DNA of 64,000 nt from Gracilaria gracilis. Its lineage: Eukaryota; Rhodophyta; Florideophyceae; Gracilariales; Gracilariaceae. The notes under the pieces were generated by a model that saw only the letters and a list, made by a program, of their open reading frames with translations, was not told the DNA's origin and ran no database searches. The stretch is taken from assembly GCA_030374805.1 (NCBI GenBank), contig JARGSG010000229.1, positions 124,001 to 188,000 on the forward strand, given 5' to 3'. The translations under genes were made by a program, and so were the position numbers. The first letter of the stretch is position 1, and every line of letters starts with the position of its first letter. Positions 22,161 to 33,107 of this stretch are shown piece by piece.

Positions 22161-24164
22161 CTAGTGGTTCGAGCCGCTACCCCCACTAGGTAAAGCACCC
22201 CCGCCGAGGCGGTTCGCCAGGGCATCCGCCACTTCGACGACATCACCCAAAGCTTCGGTGGCGCTGAGGCCTGCACCACGCAGGAAGCGAGCAATGATCT
22301 CGTGCTCATTCAGCGGCCCAGAACTGGGATTGCCTGATCCAGCGCTCGCCGAAGGCGGAGGAGGACCATCCTCTTGTTCCGTCGTCACTGCCGCAGCGGA
22401 CTGCCCCGTATTGGGATCAGCGGGAGTATTCGAACCCGACTCCGCCGGAGCGTTACCAACTTGGTTGTCATTCCCGACCGCGTCGGCTTCGTCACCGTCG
22501 TCTTCGACCGTCTCGCCCGATGCATCGGGGTTGTTATCCACCATTGGATCGCCCCCGCTGTAAGCGTGATAATAATCGTCCGAGTCGACGTACCCTCGCT
22601 GGTGGTCGCTGGGGATTTCAGGCGGGGCAGCCCGGTATTCTTCCGCTTGCTCGCGGCTGATTTCCTGGTAGTCCCACGGGTCGAAATACACGAAGTCGCC
22701 CGCGAGCGGGGTATTGCGCCCGAGTCCAGGACCGGAACCGCCACTACCACCGTCTCCACGGCCACTCTGTTCGATGGGAACCTCGTCCCACTGAACGCTA
22801 TCGATGTAATCGAGTAGCCCCAGCATTTCTTCCTCGTTGGCAGTACCCCCAAGGGGGATTCGGAAGTCCAGGCTACGGATGGCTGCCCGCACGCGGGGTT
22901 GTACGTACCAAAGCCGATACTGGTCGTAGGCCTCGGTGAGGACGTATGCCGCGAAGCGGGTAGCCTACTCGGTCACCACAACCGACCATAGCCCCGATCG
23001 GGGATCCGTGAGGAGGAACGACCCCATATAGGTGAAGACCGGGGGCAGTTCAAAATAACAACCCCGGTAGGCCTCCAGGGAGGACCACCACTCTGGGAGT
23101 GGGACGTACTGACCACGTCGGTGGGGTGCAGCGATGCGCTCTACCTCCACGTTTTGGTATGGAACGAAGAACCCGAATCTGGAGCGCCAACGCCGTTCAT
23201 AACGGATGAAGTTCTGAAGGAAGTTTGACCGGGACGCCCGGGGAAGGTAGCGGAACTCAGCCCGAAGTATCGATCGTTCCCAGCACATGGCTGTTTGCCA
23301 CGCTGCGGGAAAGTTCCTCCATGCGAAGGTTTCTAACGCCGCGAGGCGGTCGCAGTACGTCATCTATCCGCGTGTGCGGTAAAACGCGACATCAAAGTCC
23401 TACCCCGCGGAGATCGGGAACTCGAATGGAGCCCGGCGAAGCCGTTGGTATCCGAGCATGACGAGCGCCGCGTGTGCGCTCGCCACCGATTGTCTGCCGT
23501 CACGACGGATATGATGGGTAGGAATCGCTATGCGGTTCCTCCAATCCCACGACTCCGTGACGTCGGGGGGTAGGTCCCCCGGAAAGGTGTTGGTTGCATC
23601 AGCGTACGCCATGACCAATGCCTCATTGAGGACTGCCAATGGATGATACCAGGGCGTGTGCCTCAACTTGAGGTCGTGGGACCGATTGTTCGGATTCAAT
23701 CCCACCAGGGTATTGTAATGCGGCCAGACGCGCACCGGCATGCCGGCTGGTATGACTCCCCCCATCGGGTGAGGCGCTAGCAGGCCTGCCCCCGCAACGG
23801 GTTGGTTAAACGGCTGAGCCGTGGGCTGCGTCGTCGGGAGCGCCCCTGCTTGCGCAGGTTGGTTTCCGCCTTGCGGAAGTTGTTGGTTGGTGCTGCCCTG
23901 TGGCAGGGGAACGGACCGGAAGCCGGTGAAGTATCCCTGCGGAGGGTGGTTCGGTTGCTGACCGGACATTTCGGTGATGGTTAAGTCGATAACCGGCGTA
24001 GCCGGGAAAGTTGAGTGCGCTGGTGAGGCTCGGGGAACGCGTTGTCGGAGGGATTCGCCTTGTGAAGGAGTATGCGCTGCGTAGGCAGGTGTGGTGTGCG
24101 CTGGGTCGAGGGGAATTGCCGGCGATCCGGAGGAGGTCGTTTCTTTATAGCCTTGGTCCGCCAT
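22161..24164 (-). pseudogene. Antisense ORF of the Ty3/gypsy element
   Basis: A single minus-strand frame of 667 codons runs from ATG 24164 to TAG 22161-22163. It is interrupted only by three TAG codons (23400-23402, 23364-23366, 22965-22967). The N-terminal third is disordered and Pro/Gln-rich (HPPQGYFTGF, NQQLPQGGNQ). A central globular part is rich in Trp, Tyr and Arg (RVWPHYNTLVGLNPNNRSHD; LPEWWSSLEAYRGCYFELPP). The C-terminal third is acidic, then Gly/Ser-rich. No zinc knuckle, transmembrane anchor or known env signature was seen. It converges with the chromodomain ORF and ends before the polypurine tract. Antisense extra ORFs are known in some plant Ty3/gypsy (Tat-lineage) elements; I cannot tell whether this one is related. 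Confidence 0.75.
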
Positions 24165-24198
24165 CGCGTCGCTCGCGAAAAGCGTCGCGCTCTCGGCT

Positions 24199-24210
24199 AA
24201 GGAGGGGGAT
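24199..24210 (+). promoter_or_regulatory. Polypurine tract
   Basis: AAGGAGGGGGAT lies immediately upstream of the 3' LTR start, the position used to prime plus-strand DNA synthesis. Confidence 0.8.
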
Positions 24211-24211
24211 A

Positions 24212-25002
24212 TGAAGTGCAACGCCCTCCTTGAGGGATTCCCATGACTTAGTTATTTCCGACATGTCGGCTGGGTTAATTATGACTACATACGATGGCCA
24301 CGTTGGTGGATGGGACACGTGGGACGCGGCAGAGTCCAGGTGGTCGGCCCAGCATGGCTGGTAATTCTGCACCCTTTATGGGGGTATTCTAGATTAATAT
24401 GGTATTTGCCGTACAGTACGGGAGGCGAGCTACACTACTTAGTGCGCCGGTAACTCTGCCATCGCACCCAGTAAACCTTCCCCAACCAGGGTTTTGGCTC
24501 TAGACTGCTTCGCCTTCGGCGGTACTCAACTCCTCCTTGGAAGGATATCCCGTAGTCTACGAACTGTCTATTCTCCCTGCATCCCCTAAACGAACCCAAT
24601 ATTGGGAGTATTTACCAATCGCTGTCGCGTTCGCCCTTGTATAAGGTTTCCACCGGCTTTGCCGTATCCTTAACCACATCTTGTGGACTCTTCTTTTCCT
24701 TTTCTTTCCCTTTTTCCCTTTGCTTTTGGGTGGTTACTCCGCCACTCGCAGCCTGTGCTGACACCGCGTCGCACTCTCTACACTGTGGACACTTCGCCTC
24801 CTTGGTGGATAACACACACACGCCGCTCACGCGGAATACCTTCTTGTCGCACCTTCCTACGCTCGTCGTGAAGAATGACCTCGGCCTTACACCCCGACTT
24901 AGTCGTGTCATCCCTGGAAGGGTTCTGCTTGCTGTGCTACCTCGTGTGAGGAAGATCCCGAACGTCTTCGTGGTTCTTTCCCCATTGGGGCATTGCATTA
25001 CA
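24212..25002 (+). repeat. 3' LTR
   Basis: It is 791 bp, begins TGAAGTGCAACG and ends CATTACA. It aligns without gaps to the 5' LTR and is followed by the AGACT target duplication. Confidence 0.95.
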
Positions 25003-25007
25003 AGACT
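25003..25007. other. 3' target-site duplication (AGACT)
   Basis: It matches 13558-13562. Removing 13563-25007 rejoins an open frame (FQKVVRTKGAVD followed by CGAKLGTERKNTN) of the interrupted transposase. Confidence 0.9.
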
Positions 25008-25118
25008 GTGGGGCAAAGCTGGGAACAGAAAGAAAGAACACAAATTGCGCCAGCGGCTACGCACACAAGGTGTTCAGCCTTGCTCCGTATAGGAACAGAG
25101 CAGTGGCAAAACCCTCCG

Positions 25119-25478
25119 ATGAGGCCGACACGTGCCGGGCGTAACTTTGGGCGGCCTGTTCTTGACTTACAGACGAAAGTTGAGGGTGGCAATCGGGGTG
25201 CCAAAAAGATGAAGCCTACTGGGTGTGGTGTATCCCGTAGCAAAATTGATGAGATAAAAGGTAGCAAAACGAGCCGTACTGCGGAGTCCTTACTGTATAG
25301 ACTTGTGAGAGAGGGGAATAATCCCGAGACAAAAAGGGCAAATCTGTACTACAGGGCAAAGTTTAACAAAGCCGTGAGACAAAAAATTAGAAAGATTTTA
25401 CGAGAAAATCACAAACAAAAGGCCGTAACGACGGATCGGTGCGTTTCGGTGACGAAGGTGGATAAACTGTCCGGATAA
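25119..25478 (+). CDS. Small basic ORF of unknown function
   Basis: It runs from ATG 25119 to the stop at 25478, 119 residues, and is strongly Lys/Arg-rich (RAKFNKAVRQKIRKILRENH). It lies between the two halves of the DDE transposase, after the LTR element, in an 800-bp stretch that does not read as transposase. It may be part of a second insertion. The composition suggests nucleic-acid binding, but no family was recognised. Confidence 0.35.
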   Translation: MRPTRAGRNFGRPVLDLQTKVEGGNRGAKKMKPTGCGVSRSKIDEIKGSKTSRTAESLLYRLVREGNNPETKRANLYYRAKFNKAVRQKIRKILRENHKQKAVTTDRCVSVTKVDKLSG

Positions 25479-25819
25479 GCGGCGGTGTTTTCCGGGAATG
25501 GGGCAGAAGATCGTGCGGAAGCAGAACTCAAGCGAGAGCCAAGGCAACGTTGAGGTTTACTTCCCGTACAGTGGCGGCAAGCGCCGCCACTTAAACACGG
25601 CTGACAAATATCACTAAAATATCTAAGTACCCAGCACGACGGCCAACACTACCCACGTGTACCTCCGTGGCACTCTTGCAACGGCGCATCCGGTAATCGG
25701 GCGCGGGCACACACGTGTCACGCTAATCCTACCCTTCATAGTCGGATCCCTAATCCGGGCCAAATAGGCAAGTAGACTTCATAATAGTAGGATGTTCAGC
25801 CGAAAATAACAACGTATAT
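25479..25819. other. No supported gene
   Basis: Contains a short inverted repeat (GTGGCGGCAAGCGCCGCCAC near 25570) and otherwise nothing recognisable. It may be the untranslated part of an insertion within the DDE transposon. Confidence 0.4.
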
Positions 25820-26769
25820 ATGAGTGGCATCTTCCTCAGTCCCTGCCAAGGGCAATTGCTCCACATAGACCGTATTAAGGCCATGCCGGTCATTTCAGCT
25901 GATGGATGCTCATGGAAGCCAGTTGTGGTAGTTGGTGAAAAACGCGCACACTACCGCTTCGTGAATGGTCGTTTACAAACTTTCCATGGTTTTCTCCCCC
26001 CCTGCTATCTCTACCAGCGTGAGAAAACGGGAGTGGATACTGCTATCTTTTACAAATGGGCAACGCAATTTGTGGAGGAAACAAAAAAGCTTCGTACAAA
26101 TGGTAAGCATTTACTTTTGGTGTTAGATAGTTATTCAGGACACATTGAGTTCCGCACACTGAGGTTTTTAAAGGACCATCGTTTTATCGTCATAGAAGGC
26201 ATGTTCTACAACCGCTAGACGTATTTGTCTTTGGTTTCTACAAGTTATACTTTCAGAGACAGTTACACCGCAAGAGCAGGTCCGAAATAGTGTTAGACAA
26301 TTTTGATCTTGTGGAAGTTATCAAAATCGTCTTGTCGGAGGCGTTGAATGTACAAAACAGTCGTAGAGTTTTTGAAAAGACTGGTCTTTGGGTTGCGTCC
26401 AAAGCTGCTCTTGATGTGAACGGAATAGCATTCTCAGGTTTGTCGGTTAATCGTGAAGATGGTGCTGACGATGCTTCACTAGATTATTTGGTTGAAAAAT
26501 ACCTTGAGAGTGCAAGTTTCTTTTTGTTCGAGTCTGATGTAGACGAAAGCGGAACTGTAAACGTAAGCACCGTTTATGGAGCCTGCTTGATGGCAAAAAC
26601 GGTACTGCAGGCTCCGCGTGCTCGTTGTTCTGGCTCTCGTACCTACGAGAATGCTTTTGAAGTTAGCAATCTTGCAGATCTTGCGCCTTGTCGAAATGAT
26701 TTGATGGAGCAATTGGCTTTTACTCGGGCACAGCTATGTCAGATTGCTACTGTTTGGGCTGCTTGTTAG
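25820..26769 (+). pseudogene. Pogo-like DDE transposase, C-terminal half
   Basis: It reads VISADGCSWKPVVVVGEKRA and then the second catalytic aspartate in LLLVLDSYSGHIE. At about 26200 the sequence preceding LQPLDVFVFG, the third catalytic region, is missing and the frame shifts, so the first frame stops at 26216-26218. Downstream (26290-26769) a further 159 codons are open in the C-terminal region (LVEVIKIVLSEALNVQNSRR), ending at TAG. It continues the transposase begun at 12885. Frameshift, small deletion and nested insertion make it dead. Confidence 0.7.
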
Positions 26770-26921
26770 CGCGCTTTAAATTCCGTCGTATCAAGAGAAG
26801 CGGTGAATGCGGAGCGTAGCTCTAATGATGTTGGGCGTAAAATTTGTGACATGCAGGTGTTGGAATGCACTTGAGCCTGGGATGCCCAAAGAGCTGGGGT
26901 GATGGCCTGGCTGTAGCTATT

Positions 26922-27093
26922 CGGATTTCGAGGAACGCGGAAAAGTCTTTATTTACAGGTTCAAGCGCATTGCACTTCTGCGCGCCGTCACCGTCGGCAT
27001 CGTTCGCGGCCGACGCCACGGGCGCCGAAGCGGGGCGCTTGACCGCGTTCGAACGAAGCCGCGACACTCGCGGTTTCGTCTCGGTTTTCTCTC
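26922..27093 (+). repeat. Split direct repeat A1
   Basis: 172 bp beginning CGGATTTCGAGGAACGCGG. It matches A2 at 32871-33042 over the full length with four mismatches. It marks the 5' end of the YR element. Confidence 0.85.
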
Positions 27094-27179
27094 GGCCGAC
27101 GCCAGGGGCGCCGAAGCGCGGCGTTTGACCGCGTTCACAAATAGCCCCGACACTCGCGTTTTCGTCTTGGTCTTCTCTC
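27008..27179 (+). repeat. 86-bp tandem duplication at the A1 end
   Basis: Two imperfect copies start GGCCGACGCCA at 27008 and 27094. The second copy is absent after A2, so it is internal to the 5' leader. Confidence 0.75.
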
Positions 27180-28036
27180 GTCCGCGGCCTTCACGCACGC
27201 CGAAAGCAAGGCTGCGCGCAGCCGAATACGCCGCAACCACGGTCGCGCGCAGCCGGCGACCCCGCAGCCTCGGCTACGAGCCGTCATGCGCGTCGTGACC
27301 AAAACCGCTCAAGCTCTGGCTTGCAAAGGATGCGCCATAAGGACCACCGCTGCCAACAGCTGGCTCTGGTTGCCGCCCTACGTTGTTAAAGGCCAGGTAA
27401 AATCAGGGAACAGACTCGAACTAACCTCTGCTTCTCGCCTCTGATTGTCTTTCCAGTGGCAGTACAGTCTTCAACACACGTTCAAAGCCACATCACAGGC
27501 CTCGCTTTTTTCTCGAACCGTTCCACGCCACAGTTTCTCCGTACACAAAAATGCCGCGCCTACCCGTTCGCAAACCCTCTGCTCGGGCCACCAAACACAG
27601 ATCATCGGAACCCTAGTTTCAAAGGTGACCGTTTCAATGATTGAGCTTAATCATTAATAGGAACCGGGCCAAACGTCTCGGTACAACTAGACACCTGCAA
27701 TCTTGGTGCACCCTCAACACAACAAGTGTCTTCCGTACCCCCACGTCCTTTTGTCGGATTTTCAGCCTTCTCTCTACTGTTATGCTCCACACTCCTTTAC
27801 ACACTTCTATGACAGCTCAACGTCCATGATCGCTCTGATTCTTGGTACTACTCCGAAACTTTCTTACGGTTACAATCAATCACTGAAAAAGGTTACTTGC
27901 GTGGCAAACCTTTGTTTACAGGATCCATTAGATCCAGCCAGAACCGGAATCACTTCCATTTCGTTTCCGCTGGGGTCCATATCTCTCTAAATTGATCTTA
28001 CGAAATGACAGCATATAAGACCCCTCCCTTACAACC
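27180..28036. other. 5' leader of the YR element
   Basis: No supported gene. GC-rich to about 27300 with GCGCGCAGCCG repeats, then ordinary composition up to the gag-like ORF. It is presumably untranslated leader. Confidence 0.4.
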
Positions 28037-29343
28037 ATGCCTTCATCTTTCCGGGCCTCTTTTCACGGACTACATCCTTTGTCCTGTACTGCAACCTTCG
28101 CACGACTGCAAGCCAAATTTAAAACTCTGCAATCGCTTGAAGTCTCTGCTCCGAGAACGATTTTCAATATGAACCCACAAGCCTCTTTAGATATTCTTAA
28201 CTGCAGCATAGCAGATCTCATTACCACCTCCGACGACTGCCTAACCAAAGCGCTTTCAGACCGAAACTACTCCACCTTGCCTCCCAATCCGTCACGCAAT
28301 GACCTCTCGCTGGCGGCTATTCAGATCCGCGAAGCTGCACAGCAGAACGTTCACCTTCGTACTCCAGAAACAGCGATGAATCGGATACTGTCCTTTACCG
28401 TCGACGAGATAACCGCCGAATCAACGGGAAATGCAGCAGGGCTTCGAGATCTAATGAGCAGTGCGCACTATTCGATCCTTCTCTCCCGAATCCCCCGACA
28501 AGTGCTCAATCTTCGGCTTTAGCGTCTACTATAATGATGTGGAAGTTGAAATCTCTAGAAATCCTTCAAAACTCGGCACACACTCCTGCAATCCCCGTGA
28601 AAGATGTACCCCCACCTCTACCTGATCCTATTTACCTCGACACACTTTTGGGTAGCAACGCAACCGGTACCCGCACAGGGCCTTTGGTCCCAAACGAAGG
28701 CGCACCTCCGGCTTCGAAGAAAGCAAAGGCACCGCAAACAGTGGGCGAGGTACTCATCATGGACGAGAACGGAAAGAGTACCCCGAATCGTCCAAGCCGC
28801 CTCGGCCCTTATCCAAACAAGTCCCAAATCAAGCCCCCGCTCTGCGTGACCGAATTCTTGGGAAGCAGGCTTCTCCGTGGTCTGCATCAAAAAGGCCGTT
28901 GCCTAGAATCAAAGGCCGCGGAGGTCAACTGGCATCGCGATCAAAGAGGCGAAATACTCGCCGCAGAATCGGAAGCCTATTTTCTCGCACGTATACTCCA
29001 CCACGGCTTGCAGGACTTCGAACTTATGGAGACAGCGTTGGAACAATGCTCCTGGATGGAGATCGCAATCCGGATACTATACGTCCTGATTTACGTCGAG
29101 AATGCGATGAAGACAATGAATGCAACCAGACCTACCGCATGGACCGCAGCCACCCCCATCCTAGAGTCCAATCCTGGCACCCCTGCCCTCCTCCCAGAGT
29201 TCGACAGCTCTCTCGCGAGGACCCTGGCTATGAACGCGAAGGCACAGAACGCCTTCAAGTCGATGAAAAATGTCCAGAGCAGACCCAACCACAACCATCG
29301 GCGCGATCGATACGACCCACCGAGGGACAACAACCGCAAGTAG
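28037..29343 (+). pseudogene. gag-like ORF1 of the YR element
   Basis: One frame (28037-28522) has helical segments (ASLDILNCSIADLITTSDDC) and ends at TAG. The next frame (28534-29343) carries a Pro-rich linker, a basic patch (PASKKAKAPQ) and a basic Arg/Asn-rich tail (RPNHNHRRDRYDPPRD), ending at TAG. The two probably form one frameshifted gag-like protein. No zinc knuckle was seen, which is common in DIRS-type gag. It overlaps the start of the RT frame. Confidence 0.5.
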
Positions 29344-31601
29344 ACATCTCTGGATCGGCCACAGAGAAATACCGCCGTGCCCAACCCGGACCTGCGCACA
29401 GAAGCGCCACCCCAAAACTCTTCCCTCTTCCCAGCTGCCACCGTCGCACTTCTCCCTCGACCGCTGCCGCCATCAACTCTTTGAACCATATGTTCACGGG
29501 CATGAACAACCCAACTCTTGCTCACTCAACAATGCCTGCGCAGTACACTCCTCCCCCAACACAGTACATCACTGCCCCTCAGACTTCATGCCTTCACTCA
29601 ATCCGCGAACGAATCGAAGCTGCACGACCCGCTCATCCCAGGCACAGAGCCCAGGGAACCCCAATGCCCCTACAATGCCAAGAAGATCCTCTATCCTTTA
29701 TCACGGAGACCTTCAACCCCGACACACTGCTCCCTCCCAACGAGCGCGGTGACTTTGCGTATATCAACCCGCCCTATCTCGACCTCCCACACAAGCCGGC
29801 TGACGAGCTGCCCCAGCGATGGGAGCAGTACCTGCCCGAGCAGTCCCGTAAACTGTTCACGATATCTCCGGTTAAGTCGTTCGTTCTGCCACTCAGAAAA
29901 GCCGCCATCACGAATCCCTCCTCTACAGCCCGCCTATGCTGCGTCTCTAATGGATATCCCGATCTCCTCCAGCGTCTGGATCGTTCTGGCCTTCTCTCAT
30001 GGTCTCAAATTACGTCCGAGAGCACAGAAGAGAAACGCCTGTCGGACTACATCACTATGACTCTCTTCGCTGTTACGAAAGGTAAGGAACGGCAACGTCT
30101 CATCAGCTGGCCTTTCAACCAGAATCGTATTATGCCGGACCCTCCCCATACTCCACTGCCAACACCGGACCTCTTCAAGAAAGTGACGCAAACACCTACT
30201 CCCCTGGCCTCAGTGTACCTGGAAGTAGCAAACATGTTTCATAACATTCGCCTCCCGGATTGGCTGGCGCGCCTTTTCCCTCTCCCACCTGTACACTATG
30301 GAAACTTAGCCGGTTCCGTGCAGAAGAAGATCCAAAACAGCCTGAATCACCGACCGAAGCAGAATGACTTAATGCGGCCAATGCAGCGCACACTTCCAAT
30401 GGGTTTCAAGTGGGCTGTCCACATTGCACACCATATCGTCTCTTCCGCGCTTCGCGAAGCATATGAAGCTTTTCACCTCCGCCTCCCATTGCCCGCCCCC
30501 TTTCCCGTCTCACTTCCGGTCCTATCGCCGTCGACACCACCCCACACTCTAAATCAGAGCTATGTGCTCCTCCTCCATATAATCGACGATGTGAATCTTA
30601 TCTTCGCCGGATGGGAACCGCACCGGATTGATCAGCTCCACTCGGAAGTACTTAAGGCTCTGCACCATCGGCAGCTTCCTATCAAATCCACAAAATCATC
30701 CGTCATCGGCGAGCCTGAACGCCATAACATCACCTTCATAGGGTGGGAGTGGGATGTTGTGGCGGGTACCATCGCAGCACCACAGGCCAAACTCCTTGAT
30801 TCAACACACCGGCTACGGAATGCCGCAGGAGCTTTAGTCAATAAGAGAGACCCACATCTCGAAAATAATGAAGTGCGACACATCCAAAGAGTCGTCGGAA
30901 AGGCAGCATGGCTCTCTCTCGGTAACCGGCCCCTCCTCTCTCTGTTCTTCGACACCTTCCGTCTGCTCTCAACGACGCAGCGCAGAAGCAATTTGCTCTG
31001 GTACACAGCCATCGAGCTTAACCTCATGGCAAATCTCCTCCCACTCTCCCGCTTCTCCCTTAAGAGCCCGTGAGACACCACAGTAATTGCCTTCGATGCG
31101 TCGAAAAAGAAAGGTGCCGTTGTGTACACCACTGTGCCACAAATCGTCGTCGAAGAATTATGGCAATCTGGCTCGCTCTCCGCATCGCATCAAGCGAGGA
31201 CTGATACACACACATCAACTGAAGGGGATTTAAACCGTGAGGCCCCACACCACCCGCAGCTACGAAACTCTGCCCTAGAGGCTTTTGCTAGCAAATGCAC
31301 GTGGAAAACGGCATTCTCCCACGCATGGGAACGCGATGAGCATATTAATGTGCTGGAAGGAAGGACCGCAGTGCTTGGAATCCGGTGGGCGATTTCTCAC
31401 CAAATTCTCAAAACCAGACTGCTTATGCTCTCCGACTCCGCCGTCGTCGTAGGGGCGCTGAAAAAGGGAAGATCCTCAAGCTTAGTCCTCAACCGAGCGG
31501 CCCGAAAATTCGGTGCGGCATGTTTGGCAGCGGATCTCCATGTCGTTCTAGCGTACATACACACATCGAAAAACCCCGCCGACGCACCAAGCCGCAGCTA
31601 G
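28899..31601 (+). pseudogene. DIRS-type reverse transcriptase-RNase H
   Basis: The first ~190 codons are low-complexity and may overlap gag. RT then shows a motif-A-like block (SVYLEVANMFHNIRLPDWLA, with E where the catalytic D is expected), motif B (LPMGFKWAVHIAHHI) and motif C with the aspartate pair (HIIDDVNLIF). TGA at 31071-31073 interrupts the same frame just before RNase H (VIAFDASKKKGAVVY, INVLEGRTAVLGIRW, LMLSDSAVVVGALKKG). That RNase H ends with HTSKNPADAPSRS at TAG 31599-31601. The HINVLE...SDS pattern and the following recombinase are characteristic of DIRS-order elements. Confidence 0.8.
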
Positions 31602-32733
31602 CGCCCGTCGCATGGAATGGACAGTTTCCAACCAAAAAGCTCCCGCCGGCCGCCGCACTGCTCGGGCGCATGCTCGCTAAACAACCGACAAGACCGGCGA
31701 AGCACGCGACTAGAGACAGCCAACGCCGCCTCACTGCCGGTTTCTCATCCAACACAGTCATTGTCCGGGTGCCCCCACCATACATTCCGTCGCCTGCCCG
31801 ACAATTCTTCGCCGAACATCCTTTAATAGCAACCACACTAAAAGCGCAGACAATATCTCGATACTGTAAAGCAGTCGATCACTTTACCACAATACACAGC
31901 GTCCATTTCAGAAACTTTCACCATCTCGACCACGTGCTTGATCAATATATCACAGCCATATACCAGGAAAATCCCAGGGCGGCCCGTAAGCAAGAAATAT
32001 CAAACTTGCTCTGCCTGTTGTATATCGTAGATGCACGTACTAAGACGCAATCCCGCTTGCTCATCGCAGTTTGAAGGGGTGGAACAAATCCCACATATCG
32101 AATCCATCGACTCCGTTGACTGAAGACATCACTTTTGAACTTGCTATGCAGATGCTCAAAGACAAACACTGCCAGGCAGCAGTGTGTTTGTTGCTATCGT
32201 GGGCGGGATACCTTCGCATCCGTGAAACGCTGTCACGCCTGTGTGAAAACGTTGCACTTCCAGGAGATGCTCGTGTGGCGGCATATGGATCCGACGCAGC
32301 TGGTTTGTCTATTGTTCATGCCAAAACGGGTTCTTTGCAGTTCGTTTGTATCACACATCCGGTGTGCATAACAATATTGAATCGCTACATGGGCAAACAG
32401 CGAAACTCACGAACAGAGGTCTTTGATATTTTGTATGCATCTTATGGCGCACAACTGAAAGCAGCTGTGGTGAAAATAAATACTTCGCACTTGAAGTTTA
32501 CGTCACATTCGGCACGTATTGGAAGAGCGTTGCACGACTTTAGGAAAGAAAAAATGGCGAAGGATATTGCTTAAATGAGAAGATGGAATTCTTAGCGATC
32601 TTTGCGACACTATTTGACAACAGGTCGAGCTTTGTTAATGAAGATGAACATAAAAGCCTCTAATGTTTCTCAGATTAGTACTCTCCGTACTGAAATAGTA
32701 ATCATAGCTGATCGCTATCGCAGCTGTGTCTGA
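31590..32733 (+). pseudogene. Tyrosine recombinase of the YR element
   Basis: The core-binding part (ISRYCKAVDHFTTIHS; EISNLLCLLYIVDA) lies in one frame up to 32074. Near 32070 it shifts to another frame with LKGWNKSHISNPSTPLTED. The catalytic part shows box I arginine (WAGYLRIRETLSRL) and box II H-x-x-R (FTSHSARIGRAL, codons 32506-32517). TAA at 32572-32574 and TAG in the same frame then precede RSLRHYLTTG, where Tyr 32611-32613 is in the nucleophile position. The enzyme would integrate a circular cDNA. The frameshift and two stops inactivate it. Confidence 0.75.
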
Positions 32734-32752
32734 TCGACACATATATGGGTTG

Positions 32753-32870
32753 GGCTGGACTCGTGCTAAGCAGCACAAGGAGGCAGCATCGATACGCTCT
32801 TTGCTGCCATCCTGCTACAGCAAGGCAAGAAAGCCTAGTTTTTGCCAGAGCTTGAACCGATTAAAATAAT
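32753..32870 (+). repeat. Split direct repeat B1
   Basis: 118 bp from GGCTGGACTCGTGC to GATTAAAATAAT. It matches B2 with two mismatches and abuts A2 directly. Confidence 0.85.
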
Positions 32871-33042
32871 CGGATTTCGAGGAACGCGGAAAAGTCTTTA
32901 TTTACAGGTTCAAGCGCATTGCGCTTCTGCGCGCAGTCACCGTCGGCATCGTTCGCGGCCGACGCCACAGGCGCCGAAGCGGGGCGCTTGACCGCGTTCG
33001 AACGAAGCCGCGACACTCGCGGTTTTGTCTCGGTTTTCTCTC
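32871..33042 (+). repeat. Split direct repeat A2
   Basis: 172 bp, nearly identical to A1. It starts exactly at the end of B1. Confidence 0.85.
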
Positions 33043-33107
33043 CCCGCCCTCCCACACCCGGCTATCGCTTGCACTGTAGGCTGGACCCGTGCCAAGCAGC
33101 ACGGGCT

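Larger units (their letters stand above)
13563..25002 (+). mobile_element. Ty3/gypsy LTR retrotransposon (chromovirus-like)
   Basis: The element is 11.4 kb. It has two 791-bp TG...CA LTRs, AGACT duplications outside both, a primer-binding site three bases after the 5' LTR, and a purine tract just before the 3' LTR. Inside are gag with a CCHC knuckle, pol (protease remnant, RT, RNase H, integrase), a downstream chromodomain ORF and an unusual antisense ORF. By eye the LTRs differ at about 19 positions with no length change, so the insertion is old enough to have diverged by 2-3%. In-frame stops in every ORF make this copy non-autonomous. It landed inside a pogo-like transposase. Confidence 0.95.

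Noticed and set aside
22161..24164. Antisense ORF as an env gene
   Set aside because: Env genes of Ty3/gypsy elements are on the sense strand and have a signal peptide and transmembrane segment. Neither is present here.
27445..27990. Possible ORFs upstream of the YR-element gag
   Set aside because: Short overlapping frames without motifs in what should be the element's untranslated leader.
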